Positions 53,758 through 62,261 of a stretch of DNA of 64,000 nt are shown piece by piece. The notes below the pieces were generated by a model, which was given only the letters and a program-made list of their open reading frames with translations, did no database searches and was not told where the DNA came from. The number at the start of each line of letters is the position of its first letter. Position 1 is the stretch's first letter. Source of the stretch: Pedobacter rhizosphaerae (GTDB lineage: Bacteria; Bacteroidota; Bacteroidia; Sphingobacteriales; Sphingobacteriaceae); NCBI RefSeq assembly GCF_900111155.1, contig NZ_FOGG01000001.1:224435-288434 (forward strand), read 5' to 3'. The translations under genes were made by a program, and so were the position numbers.

Positions 53758-53797
53758 ATGTCAAAAATAGGAACTCAGATAAATTACTTCGTCATAC

Positions 53798-54421
53798 TCA
53801 GTTCATTTCTCCAATAAAAGAAATGGCCCAATCGTTTAAGTTCTTAATAGCTAAGCCCATTTTCCAATTGTCTTTATTGCGGGGCTCCACGTAGTTGGAT
53901 ATGCTTCTAACCTGCAAACAATCTATATGCTGTTGGTTACAGGCGTAAAAAACTGCGGCACCTTCCATACTTTCGGTAGTTGGATTTAACCTTTGTACCA
54001 GGTTTTTAATGCTCTGTTCGCTACCACTTACCCGATTAACTGTTACGCCAGTGCCTTCTGTTAGTCCCGTTTTTTGGATGCTTGTGGCGGTATAATGGTT
54101 TTCGCCAAAACCCAGGTCGTTAATGGTTAGAAATTCATCGCCGTTTTCGGCACCCAATTCTGCAAAAGTATCGGCAGTAACACTTACCAGGCTTCCCAGA
54201 GGGATATTGCGATCGAAACAACCTGCAATACCCAGATTGATAACCAGGTTATATTTAGGCGATAAGTATTTACCAAGTGAAAAGGCAGTGGCTACCATGC
54301 CCACGCCTGTAATTAGTACATCAAAATTTTTGCGCTCACTAAAATCACCTTCACCAAGGTTAAAATGCTGATAGAAAATACTCAACTCTGCTTTGGTTGC
54401 GGCAACTATTAATGTTTTCAT
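53798..54421 (-). CDS. mqnB: Futalosine hydrolase MqnB
   Basis: MqnB removes hypoxanthine from futalosine or its relatives. The 207-aa protein belongs to the nucleoside phosphorylase-like fold, with NLGIAGCFDRNIPLGSLV (about 78-95) and the C-terminal TESMEGAAVFYACNQQ, which holds the purine-binding Glu. ATG 54421 is preferred over a TTG two codons upstream. It is followed by mqnD, so two steps of one pathway form an operon. The other mqn genes are not in the window. Confidence 0.9.
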   Translation of the reverse strand: MKTLIVAATKAELSIFYQHFNLGEGDFSERKNFDVLITGVGMVATAFSLGKYLSPKYNLVINLGIAGCFDRNIPLGSLVSVTADTFAELGAENGDEFLTINDLGFGENHYTATSIQKTGLTEGTGVTVNRVSGSEQSIKNLVQRLNPTTESMEGAAVFYACNQQHIDCLQVRSISNYVEPRNKDNWKMGLAIKNLNDWAISFIGEMN

Positions 54422-54615
54422 ATTCAAAGATAAGTTATTCTAAAAATAGCAAGGCAGGTAATTTGAATGGGAGAGAGGGTAAAATATTTAACGTAGAGCA
54501 GGCGAAATATTTAACCACAGAGCGCGCAAAGTTTAATCACAAAGGACACAAAGTTTATTCCCACTGCTTTAAACATGATTTGAGCGATATACAAAATAAC
54601 TCAGCGTTAAATGAG

Positions 54616-54675
54616 CTTATATGGCTTATATTGTTCAAGTTTTTTAGTTAAACTTTACCATGTAAGACATATAAG
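54616..54675. repeat. Long hairpin element, copy 1
   Basis: Arms 54616-54634 and 54657-54675 (19 nt each) are complementary at 16 positions around a 22-nt loop. They are followed by AAGTATAAGTGTAG, as in copy 2. Confidence 0.75.
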
Positions 54676-54812
54676 AAGTATAAGTGTAGCGTGTATTTGT
54701 GTTTTCGTGGTGAATGCTAATGAGCATAAACTTTAAACCACCCCGCCACTACATTGGCCTGTACACCCCCTCCTTAAAAAGTAGGGGAGTTGGGATCTAA
54801 GCGTTAAATGTG

Positions 54813-54871
54813 CTTACATGGCTTATATGGTTCAAGTTTTTCGTTAAATTTTACCATGTAAGTCATATATG
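54813..54871. repeat. Long hairpin element, copy 2
   Basis: Arms 54813-54831 and 54853-54871 are complementary at 15 of 19 positions. The inner CTTACATGG/CCATGTAAG words are themselves a perfect inverted pair. Confidence 0.75.
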
Positions 54872-55020
54872 AAGTATAAGTGTAGTATGCCTGTGTGTCT
54901 TGGTGGCGAAATATTTAACCGCAGAGCGCGCTAAGTTTAATCGCAAAGGGCACAAAGTTTATTTCCACTGCTTCAAACATGATTGGAGCGATATCAAAAG
55001 TAAGTTTAGCTTTAAATGAG

Positions 55021-55081
55021 CTTACATGGCTTATATGGTAAAAGTTTTTTGGTTAATTTTTTACCATGTAAGGCATATAAG
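55021..55081. repeat. Long hairpin element, copy 3
   Basis: Arms 55021-55039 and 55063-55081 are complementary at 16 of 19 positions around a 23-nt T-rich loop. The same GTATAAGTG follows as in copies 1 and 2. Confidence 0.75.
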
Positions 55082-55251
55082 AAAGTATAAGTGTTGTGTG
55101 CTTCGTGTCTTGGGTGGTGAATGCTAATGGGGTATGAAGTTAAAGAAGCCGGCATGCCCGCCATCTTCCATTCTTTCCTTTTACGTTCCCTCAAATTATG
55201 TGGTTTTCGTCAAGCTTTATCCTTTAAGCGCCAAGCTTAAACCTTTATCTG

Positions 55252-55259
55252 TATATTTG
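55252..55259 (+). promoter_or_regulatory. -7 element of the pterin operon
   Basis: TATATTTG matches TAnnTTTG 17 nt before ATG 55277. A TTTG box at the normal spacing is lacking. Confidence 0.42.
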
Positions 55260-55276
55260 CATTTTATTTTATAATA

Positions 55277-55687
55277 ATGATTTATATAACGAGAAAAGCA
55301 TCGTTCAACGCAGCACATAAATTATCTCGCACCGATTGGGACCAGGATCAAAATGACGCTGTGTATGGCAAGTGCGCAAACCCTAACTGGCATGGTCATA
55401 ATTACTGGCTATATGTTACCGTAAAGGGAGAAGTAAATCCGGAAACAGGTTTCTTAGTAGACTTAAAATGGTTAAAGGATGTGATGAATACTTATGTTGT
55501 AGACAAGGTAGATCATAAAAACCTTAACCTTGATGTTGATTTCATGAAAGGTAAGTTGGCTTCTACAGAAAATTTGGCCATCGAAATCTGGAATCAGCTA
55601 ATAGCTCCAATTGCAGAAAGTGGCGCAATACTCCATTCGGTTAAGATTTATGAAACCGAAAATAATTATGTTGAATATTTCGGTTAA
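55277..55687 (+). CDS. queD: 6-pyruvoyl-/6-carboxy-tetrahydropterin synthase family protein
   Basis: The 136-aa protein is a PTPS/QueD fold enzyme that acts on dihydroneopterin triphosphate. Zinc ligands are His14 (FNAAHKL), His39 and His41 (WHGHNY); the catalytic cysteine is Cys33 in YGKCANPN; a late ENLAIEIW carries the pterin-binding Glu region. It starts the operon with folE, which makes its substrate. The motifs do not safely separate queuosine (QueD) from tetrahydropterin synthesis, so the symbol is tentative. Confidence 0.88.
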   Translation: MIYITRKASFNAAHKLSRTDWDQDQNDAVYGKCANPNWHGHNYWLYVTVKGEVNPETGFLVDLKWLKDVMNTYVVDKVDHKNLNLDVDFMKGKLASTENLAIEIWNQLIAPIAESGAILHSVKIYETENNYVEYFG

Positions 55688-55717
55688 TCTAATCCGCAAA
55701 ACACACCTTATATTTTA

Positions 55718-56353
55718 ATGGAAAATAAAGACGTTTTAAGAGAAGAATCGATAGATGGGTATGTAAAAATAGACCGCTATAACGATTTGAAAATTTCTGC
55801 CGTTGCAGATCATTACAAAGATATTTTAGGGCAATTGGGTGAAAATCCTGAGCGCGAAGGCTTACTGAAAACACCTGAACGTGTAGCTAAAGCTTTGCAA
55901 TACTTAACCCATGGTTACGATTTAAAACCTGATGAGATTTTAAGGTCGGCTATGTTCGAAGAAGATTACAGCCAAATGGTTGTAGTTAAGGATATTGAAG
56001 TGTATTCGATGTGCGAGCACCACATGCTCCCGTTTTTTGGTAAGGCACATATAGCTTACATCCCTAATGGTCATATTGTAGGTTTAAGTAAAATCCCCCG
56101 TGTGGTTGATGCGTTTGCCCGCAGATTACAGGTTCAGGAACGATTAACCAATGAAATCAGAGATTGTATTCAAAATACACTTAACCCTCAGGGGGTAGCT
56201 GTTGTGATGGAATGCCGTCACTTGTGTATGGCCATGCGTGGTGTTCAAAAACAAAATTCTGTTACCACCACTTCAGCATTTACAGGCAGTTTCTTAAGCA
56301 ATGATAAAACAAGAGCTGAATTTTTAAGATTGATTACAGCAAGTTTAGATTAA
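55718..56353 (+). CDS. folE: GTP cyclohydrolase I FolE
   Basis: FolE turns GTP into dihydroneopterin triphosphate, the start of folate, queuosine and biopterin pathways. The 211-aa protein shows zinc-site [17 protein letters not shown] (Cys and His near 101-104) and the second ligand in [10 protein letters not shown] (Cys near 172), with the active-site segment TSAFTGSF. It follows the PTPS-like gene by 30 nt. No tRNA-Phe-like or other regulatory motif is seen before it. Confidence 0.97.
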   Translation: MENKDVLREESIDGYVKIDRYNDLKISAVADHYKDILGQLGENPEREGLLKTPERVAKALQYLTHGYDLKPDEILRSAMFEEDYSQMVVVKDIEVYSMCEHHMLPFFGKAHIAYIPNGHIVGLSKIPRVVDAFARRLQVQERLTNEIRDCIQNTLNPQGVAVVMECRHLCMAMRGVQKQNSVTTTSAFTGSFLSNDKTRAEFLRLITASLD

Positions 56354-56374
56354 TAATAACCAAACAAATATCAG

Positions 56375-56412
56375 GTATTAAGAAAGTAAAGTGTGATTCT
56401 TTTTCTTAATAC
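56375..56412. promoter_or_regulatory. Perfect 11-bp inverted repeat upstream of fabD
   Basis: GTATTAAGAAA (56375-56385) and TTTCTTAATAC (56402-56412) flank 16 nt, 15 nt before the fabD ATG at 56428. No T tract follows, so it is an operator or mRNA-structure candidate rather than a terminator. Confidence 0.5.
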
Positions 56413-56427
56413 GCTAATCCAATAATA

Positions 56428-57309
56428 ATGAGAGCATATATTTTTCCTGGACAGGGAGCGCAATTTGTAGGCATGGGTAAAGATCTTTATGAGAACCCAT
56501 TAGCGAAAGAACTTTTTGAAAAAGCGAATGAGATTATCGGTTTCCGCATTAGTGATATTATGTTCGGCGGAACAGATGAAGAATTAAAGCAAACTAACGT
56601 AACCCAGCCTGCAATCTTTTTGCACTCGGTAATTTTAGCTAAAGTTTTAGGCGATAGCTTTAAACCTGATATGGTAGCTGGGCACTCTTTAGGAGAATTT
56701 TCTGCCTTGGTTGCTGCAAATGCATTAAGCTTTGAAGACGGATTAAGATTGGTTATTGCACGTGCCAATGCCATGCAAAAGGCATGTGAGGCACAGCCAT
56801 CAACAATGGCAGCAATATTGGGTTTGGCAGATGAGGTTGTAGAGCAAATCTGTTCAGGTATTGATGCTGTCGTAGTACCAGCAAACTACAACTGTCCGGG
56901 GCAATTGGTTATTTCGGGAAGCATTGAAGGTATTGACCTGGCTTGTGCCAAATTAACTGAGGCAGGTGCAAAAAGAGCATTAAAGTTAAATGTAGGTGGT
57001 GCATTCCACTCTCCATTAATGGAACCTGCTAAAATTGAATTGCAGGCAGCTATAGAAAATACGGCAATTTCTGCCCCTGTTTGTCCGGTATATCAAAATG
57101 TAGATGCCAAGCCATATACAGACCCGGCACAGATTAAAGAGAATTTAATCAAACAATTAACGGGTGCTGTACGTTGGACTCAAACCGTTGAGCACATGTT
57201 GGCTGATGGTGCTACCGAATTTGTTGAAGTAGGACCAGGTAATGTTTTACAAGGATTGGTTAAAAAAGTAAGTCGCGAAGTGCAAACCAGCAGCGCAACT
57301 ATTGCTTAA
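56428..57309 (+). CDS. fabD: Malonyl-CoA:ACP transacylase FabD
   Basis: FabD loads malonyl units on acyl carrier protein for fatty acid synthesis. The 293-aa protein has the entry motif FPGQGAQFVGMG (6-17), the nucleophile Ser87 with His86 in VAGHSLGEFSALVA, and the later catalytic-region His in GGAFHSPLM (about 195). Its length is typical. It is monocistronic with an inverted repeat upstream and a clear terminator downstream, so control at its own promoter is likely. Confidence 0.96.
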   Translation: MRAYIFPGQGAQFVGMGKDLYENPLAKELFEKANEIIGFRISDIMFGGTDEELKQTNVTQPAIFLHSVILAKVLGDSFKPDMVAGHSLGEFSALVAANALSFEDGLRLVIARANAMQKACEAQPSTMAAILGLADEVVEQICSGIDAVVVPANYNCPGQLVISGSIEGIDLACAKLTEAGAKRALKLNVGGAFHSPLMEPAKIELQAAIENTAISAPVCPVYQNVDAKPYTDPAQIKENLIKQLTGAVRWTQTVEHMLADGATEFVEVGPGNVLQGLVKKVSREVQTSSATIA

Positions 57310-57333
57310 AACCGTTCAACATAAAATCATTTC

Positions 57334-57370
57334 AACGCCATGAACATCACTGTTTATGGCGTTATTTTTT
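57334..57370 (+). terminator. Terminator of fabD
   Basis: AACGCCATGAAC pairs with GTTTATGGCGTT (12 bp with one G-U) around a 6-nt loop, followed by ATTTTTT. Confidence 0.88.
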
Positions 57371-57399
57371 ATCAATAATTAATATCTTTATCAAAATCG

Positions 57400-60300
57400 A
57401 TGAAATTGAGCTTTGGTGTAAAAATAAGATTCCTCTTACTCATATTGGGTTGCTGTTTAATAGTAACATCAATTTCTTTAAGTCGATTTAGCACCAAAAG
57501 CCAGCTACTGGAACATGATGGACAGGAAATTCAGGATAATTTATTAGCCAAAGAACGAATAGTAGAAAAATTTCTGGCAGATGCAGCGCAGGTTGACCTG
57601 GCTAAAAATCTTCATCTTAAGCCCAATACCGCGAAAGATTTTTTAGAAACGTACAGGGATGTAAGTGGTATAAATATTTTAACCTATCAAAACAACATTC
57701 TAAAGTTTTGGAGCAGCAACAGGGTTACCGATATAGATCCATCCACCATCAAAATGGGCACCTCTGTATTGTTCTTTTCTAATGGTTGGTATGAGGTTAT
57801 CAGGAGCAAAAAGGGCGATTTTGACTTTATCTTTCTCATCCTCATTCAATCCCAATATCCATTTAGAGAAACCGAGTATTTTAAGAATGATATTGACCCG
57901 CTCTTGTCTACAAATCAGGCCCTAACCTTAGCTTCCTTTACCGATAAGGAGGTTTATACAATTAAAAGCTTAGACAATAGGTTTTTATTTGGGCTAAAAG
58001 TTAAGCCCGGCTATACCGACGACTTTACTTCTAAAACACAGATATGGATGTTTGTTGCCGGTATGCTGTGTATTTGCATGTTCTTCAATTCATTGAGCTC
58101 ATATTTTGCTAAGCGCGGTTATTTGGCAGGGGGTACTATCTTACTTTTTGCCTTTTTCTTCGTGTTTCGATATTCAGATTTACATTATGGCTGGTTTTCT
58201 AATCGTTTTGCAGTTAATTTGTTCGATCCAAGAATATATGCCGAAAGCTTTTTACTGCCTTCTCTTGGCGGCTTCCTGTTAAATGTGATTACGGTAACCT
58301 GGTGGCTACTTTTTGTTTACAATCATAAAGAACAATACCAATTTCCCGGATGGATAAAACGCAATAAAGTAATCGGTCTCGTTATTCATATCGTATTACT
58401 CCTCTTTATCGGGCAAATTACCTTATTGGCAGATGATGCCTTCTTTGGACTGATTTATAATTCAAAAATCAACTTCGATATTATTAATATCCTTAAACTG
58501 AGTGGATCGAGCTGGGTGAGTATCGTTATTCTGTGTTTGGTTTGGTTTCAAATTTATTTAATTACCATTATTTCAACCGAGATAACCAAGCCATTAAACG
58601 TAACCAATACAGAGCGGATAACCATTTTTCTGATTGGTTTTTTAAGTGTATTTATTTATAAATTAAGCACCGATTTTACAGCATTCTTCATCGTTTTTGC
58701 ACTTGTTTTCTTTATTGTAACCCGCGCAAATTATGTAAACGACAAGAAGTTCTCTGTTGGCCTTTTTGCCATTGTATTCTTTTGTTTGGCCTTCAATACT
58801 TCAATTAAGTATATCAAGTATAAGGATATTACCGAAAGAAGCTGGAGAGAGCCCATGGCCAGAAAAGTTCAGTCTTCTGAAGATCCAAATGCTGTATTGG
58901 CACTGGGCTCGCTGGAAAAACAGTTGTTGGGTGATGAATTTTTACTTCGTTTTTTTAGTCAGGACGAAGGCTCCAGCTATCAGGTATTAAAAAACCATAT
59001 CAAAAACTATTTAGATGGTTATCTGAACCGGTACGACTACCAGATTTATGCTTACAATACCGCAGGTAAACCTACTAACTTGCAGGAAACACAACCGCTA
59101 AACAAGTATAAAGGCCTGGTGCAGTCGGGCTCTGTGAAGATAGATAGCTCTAACTACTTCTATCAGGTTAATAATACTTTTGGTTATCAGGATTATTTTG
59201 GGATTGTTCCTATGGTTGATAAGGGGAGCCTTTTAGGAACACTGGTTATCGAACTTCGTTCAAAACCGTACAATTACAACAACCGGCTTCCGGATTTATT
59301 GGGCGACCATAAGATGATGAAGGATGAGGATTTTAGGGGGTACTCTATAGCGCTGTATAGTAACAATGTTTTGCTTAACCAGTCGGGAAATTATACCTAT
59401 CCCTTAAACGGGAATAGTTTTAAAGGTAAAAAAGATGATTTTGTGGTGAGTAATGATGACTTGCTGCATTATAGCCATTTAATTTATAAGCCTAGTGATA
59501 GTAAAATGGTTATTATCAGTAAGGAGAAGGTAGATTACGTAGAACGTTTAGCTGCATTATCGTTCTTCTTTTTGGTCTTTATTATTTTCTCGCTGGTTCT
59601 TTTTGGCCTGGTATGGCTGGTTAAAAATTTAGATGATGACAAAATTGGCTGGTTTAGCATTAACCGGTCATTGATGATTAATGCCAATAAGATTTTATAT
59701 AAAACCCGGATTCAGGTTTCTATTGTACTATCGGTGGTAGCTACGTTGATTATTGTGGGCTGGGTAACGTATTATTACATGAATTTGGAGTACAGGGGGC
59801 AGCAAGATGCCTTTTTGAAGGATAAGATTAGAAAGGTACAGCAGAATTTTGAAAAACAGATTTTCAACCATGGTATTATCACCAATGATGAAAATGCCAT
59901 TGCCGATTTTAACAATTTTGCCGATATCAATAATGCAGATTTAAACCTTTACGATATCAATGGTAATCTGATTATGACCACCTATCCAAAACTTTATAGC
60001 TATAAAATTGTGGGGCGAAAGATGGGGGCTAAGGCTTATACTTTTCTCAATAAGCTTCATCGTTCAGAGTATATCAACAATGAGGAAGTTATTGGCAGTT
60101 TAAAATATGCTGCGGCTTATGCACCTATTCGCAATGCGCAAAATAGAACAATTGCCTATATCGGATTACCTAACTACTCTAACGAAGAAGAGTATACAGA
60201 TAAGATTGCACTATTTGTTAGTAACCTGATTAATATTTATGCCCTGGTGTTTGTGGGTATTGGTGTGCTGGCGGTATTTTTAGCCAATCAGATCACTAAC

Positions 60301-61131
60301 CCGCTTACTTTTATTCAGGAGAGCATTAGCCGTACTAAGATAGGACAGCGTAATGAGCCTATAGTATGGAGGAGGCATGACGAAATTGGTTCATTGATCA
60401 AAGAGTATAATAACATGATTGCCGCTTTGGAAGAAAGTGCCAGAAAGCTCGCCCGATCTGAAAGGGAGAGTGCCTGGAGAGAGATGGCCAAGCAGGTTGC
60501 CCATGAAATTAAGAACCCTTTAACGCCTTTGAAATTAGGCGTGCAGTTGTTAGATAAATCCTGGAAGGAGAAGGATCCAAACTTCGAGAATAAGTTTATT
60601 AAATTCAGTAAATCATTTATTGAGCAAATTGAGAGCCTTTCTAAAATTGCCTCAGAGTTTTCGAATTTTGCAAGAATGCCAGATACTAATTTAGAGAAGC
60701 TTTCTGTATTGCCTATTCTTGCACAGGCCAGAGAGGTTTTTAAAAGTACTTCCAATGTGGAGATCAATATTTCGGATAAGACGGATAAAAATGTGCTGGT
60801 AATGGCCGATCACGATCAGCTTTTGCGAACGTTTAACAACTTATTTAAAAATGCCATTGAGGCGATGGACGGAGAGGCGCTTTGTTGTATCACGGCTGTA
60901 TTATACAACGATAAGAGCCACGCTTATGTAGAAGTGAAAGATAATGGTAAGGGTATTCCGGCAGATTTTCACGAGAGGATCTTCGTTCCTAACTTTACTA
61001 CTAAAACATCGGGAACAGGTCTTGGCTTAGCCTTTGTGAAACAGGCGATAGAAAATGCCGGAGGTACGGTAAGTTTTACTTCGGTAGCCGGAGTAGGAAC
61101 AACATTCTACCTCAGTTTCCCGCTAGTTTAA
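57400..61131 (+). CDS. Large NtrY-like membrane sensor histidine kinase
   Basis: The 1243-aa kinase has a first helix (about 7-25), an extracytoplasmic region, then about eight membrane helices between 210 and 470, a second extracytoplasmic region (about 475-712), helices near 715-743 and 772-795, a third soluble region and a last helix near 943-962. A HAMP (about 962-1015), a DHp with QVAHEIKNPLTPLKLGVQLL (His1035) and an HATPase with DNGKGI and TSGTGLGLAFV follow. The DHp/HATPase resembles NtrY-like kinases. No partner regulator is adjacent. The multi-helix block could bind a membrane ligand. Confidence 0.88.
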   Translation: MKLSFGVKIRFLLLILGCCLIVTSISLSRFSTKSQLLEHDGQEIQDNLLAKERIVEKFLADAAQVDLAKNLHLKPNTAKDFLETYRDVSGINILTYQNNILKFWSSNRVTDIDPSTIKMGTSVLFFSNGWYEVIRSKKGDFDFIFLILIQSQYPFRETEYFKNDIDPLLSTNQALTLASFTDKEVYTIKSLDNRFLFGLKVKPGYTDDFTSKTQIWMFVAGMLCICMFFNSLSSYFAKRGYLAGGTILLFAFFFVFRYSDLHYGWFSNRFAVNLFDPRIYAESFLLPSLGGFLLNVITVTWWLLFVYNHKEQYQFPGWIKRNKVIGLVIHIVLLLFIGQITLLADDAFFGLIYNSKINFDIINILKLSGSSWVSIVILCLVWFQIYLITIISTEITKPLNVTNTERITIFLIGFLSVFIYKLSTDFTAFFIVFALVFFIVTRANYVNDKKFSVGLFAIVFFCLAFNTSIKYIKYKDITERSWREPMARKVQSSEDPNAVLALGSLEKQLLGDEFLLRFFSQDEGSSYQVLKNHIKNYLDGYLNRYDYQIYAYNTAGKPTNLQETQPLNKYKGLVQSGSVKIDSSNYFYQVNNTFGYQDYFGIVPMVDKGSLLGTLVIELRSKPYNYNNRLPDLLGDHKMMKDEDFRGYSIALYSNNVLLNQSGNYTYPLNGNSFKGKKDDFVVSNDDLLHYSHLIYKPSDSKMVIISKEKVDYVERLAALSFFFLVFIIFSLVLFGLVWLVKNLDDDKIGWFSINRSLMINANKILYKTRIQVSIVLSVVATLIIVGWVTYYYMNLEYRGQQDAFLKDKIRKVQQNFEKQIFNHGIITNDENAIADFNNFADINNADLNLYDINGNLIMTTYPKLYSYKIVGRKMGAKAYTFLNKLHRSEYINNEEVIGSLKYAAAYAPIRNAQNRTIAYIGLPNYSNEEEYTDKIALFVSNLINIYALVFVGIGVLAVFLANQITNPLTFIQESISRTKIGQRNEPIVWRRHDEIGSLIKEYNNMIAALEESARKLARSERESAWREMAKQVAHEIKNPLTPLKLGVQLLDKSWKEKDPNFENKFIKFSKSFIEQIESLSKIASEFSNFARMPDTNLEKLSVLPILAQAREVFKSTSNVEINISDKTDKNVLVMADHDQLLRTFNNLFKNAIEAMDGEALCCITAVLYNDKSHAYVEVKDNGKGIPADFHERIFVPNFTTKTSGTGLGLAFVKQAIENAGGTVSFTSVAGVGTTFYLSFPLV

Positions 61132-61149
61132 TCAATTGAATAAGGAAGT

Positions 61150-62052
61150 TTATCTTAAATCTATTTGAGCTTTACCCATGGTGCTTCCGTCGGTATATAA
61201 GATAACGGTGTAAATGCCCTTAATAAAAGGCTTAGGGTTAGTCCAGTCTATAGTATAGGTTGTTTCATCGTTATTGTAATCAATGAAGATAGAGTGGCTG
61301 TACTGCATATCCTGCCCATCTGCTTCGAAACGGTTGCTATCTTCAGCCAGCAAATTTCCAGCAGGGTCAAAAACCCTCAGGTAAATATTGTGATGACCTT
61401 TTTCTGCCAGCTCGTTAGGAATAATATTAAAGCGTACACTTAGCTTTTCTGCAGTTGATGACTTGGTTACTTCTACTTTTTTCCCGCTTGATTTAGTTCT
61501 GAACGCGATGATATCAGCATCTTTAACCTTTAGGGCAGCTGCCGTTTTTACTTTAGCGTTTAGCGCTGTGTTTTCCGTTTCCAGGTTTGTAGCCCTGGTG
61601 CCCATATTTTTAATGGCATTCTCCAGGCTATCTCTACTGTTTTTTAGAAAGGTATTATCCTTTTGAAGTTGAATAATCTGATCGTTGTAGTTTTTAACGA
61701 AAGTTTTAAGCTCATCAATCTGTGCATTGGCCTTGTCCAGCTCTCCCTGGGTAATCTGTCCTTTTTCCAAAGCCACCTTTAATTCAGCAATTTTTTCTCT
61801 CGCTAGCTTTTGCTCCTCAACCAGTTTGTCGTTCAGATCTAAATTAAGGGCATTAACCTTATCCAGTTCAACCTCTATTTTTTCAACCTCTAAACGTAAC
61901 TTGTCCTTTTCAGTACTGACGGTTACAAATCTTTCACTTTGTTGTCGGTCTTTAAAAAACAAGTAGGCATTGGTTCCAATAAGGGCGGCAATAACAATAA
62001 CTAAAAAGTAAATTTTGTTTCTATCACCCTTGTTAATCTTCTGTGGTTCCAT
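61150..62052 (-). CDS. Single-pass coiled-coil membrane protein with C-terminal beta domain
   Basis: The 300-aa protein has one membrane helix (about 14-33), a long heptad-rich coiled coil (about 45-185) full of Leu, Glu and Lys, and a C-terminal beta domain (about 195-300) with YLRVFDPAGNLLAED and an Ile-Tyr-Thr-Val-Ile-Leu-Tyr strand near the end. The family is not recognised. It resembles envelope spacer proteins by shape only. It converges with the NtrY-like kinase gene, 18 nt apart. Confidence 0.7.
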   Translation of the reverse strand: MEPQKINKGDRNKIYFLVIVIAALIGTNAYLFFKDRQQSERFVTVSTEKDKLRLEVEKIEVELDKVNALNLDLNDKLVEEQKLAREKIAELKVALEKGQITQGELDKANAQIDELKTFVKNYNDQIIQLQKDNTFLKNSRDSLENAIKNMGTRATNLETENTALNAKVKTAAALKVKDADIIAFRTKSSGKKVEVTKSSTAEKLSVRFNIIPNELAEKGHHNIYLRVFDPAGNLLAEDSNRFEADGQDMQYSHSIFIDYNNDETTYTIDWTNPKPFIKGIYTVILYTDGSTMGKAQIDLR

Positions 62053-62261
62053 TTTTATTTAAGCTGTATCTTCTCCAATTAATATATTCTTGAATTTCCA
62101 TAGGTAAATGGTTATACAGTAATTTTAAAATAGGGCGCAAATTAAAATTTTTATTAAACTTATATGAGTTTTTAAAAAAAATCGTTTACTTGCTAATGTT
62201 CGTTGGGTTAAGGCCTAATTGAGCATTAACACACCAATTGAATCAAAAACAAGACATTATA

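Larger units (their letters stand above)
54422..55276. other. Gene-free repeat-rich intergenic region
   Basis: This divergent 855-nt gap holds three copies of the long hairpin family (54616-54675, 54813-54871, 55021-55081), two copies of an ACCRCAGAGCGCGC-AAG phrase (about 54518 and 54917), and the promoter of the pterin genes. Small open frames here follow the repeats and have no support. Confidence 0.65.

Noticed and set aside
54397..54651. 84-aa plus-strand open frame overlapping the mqnB start
   Set aside because: It overlaps the 5' end of mqnB on the other strand and then follows repeat text.
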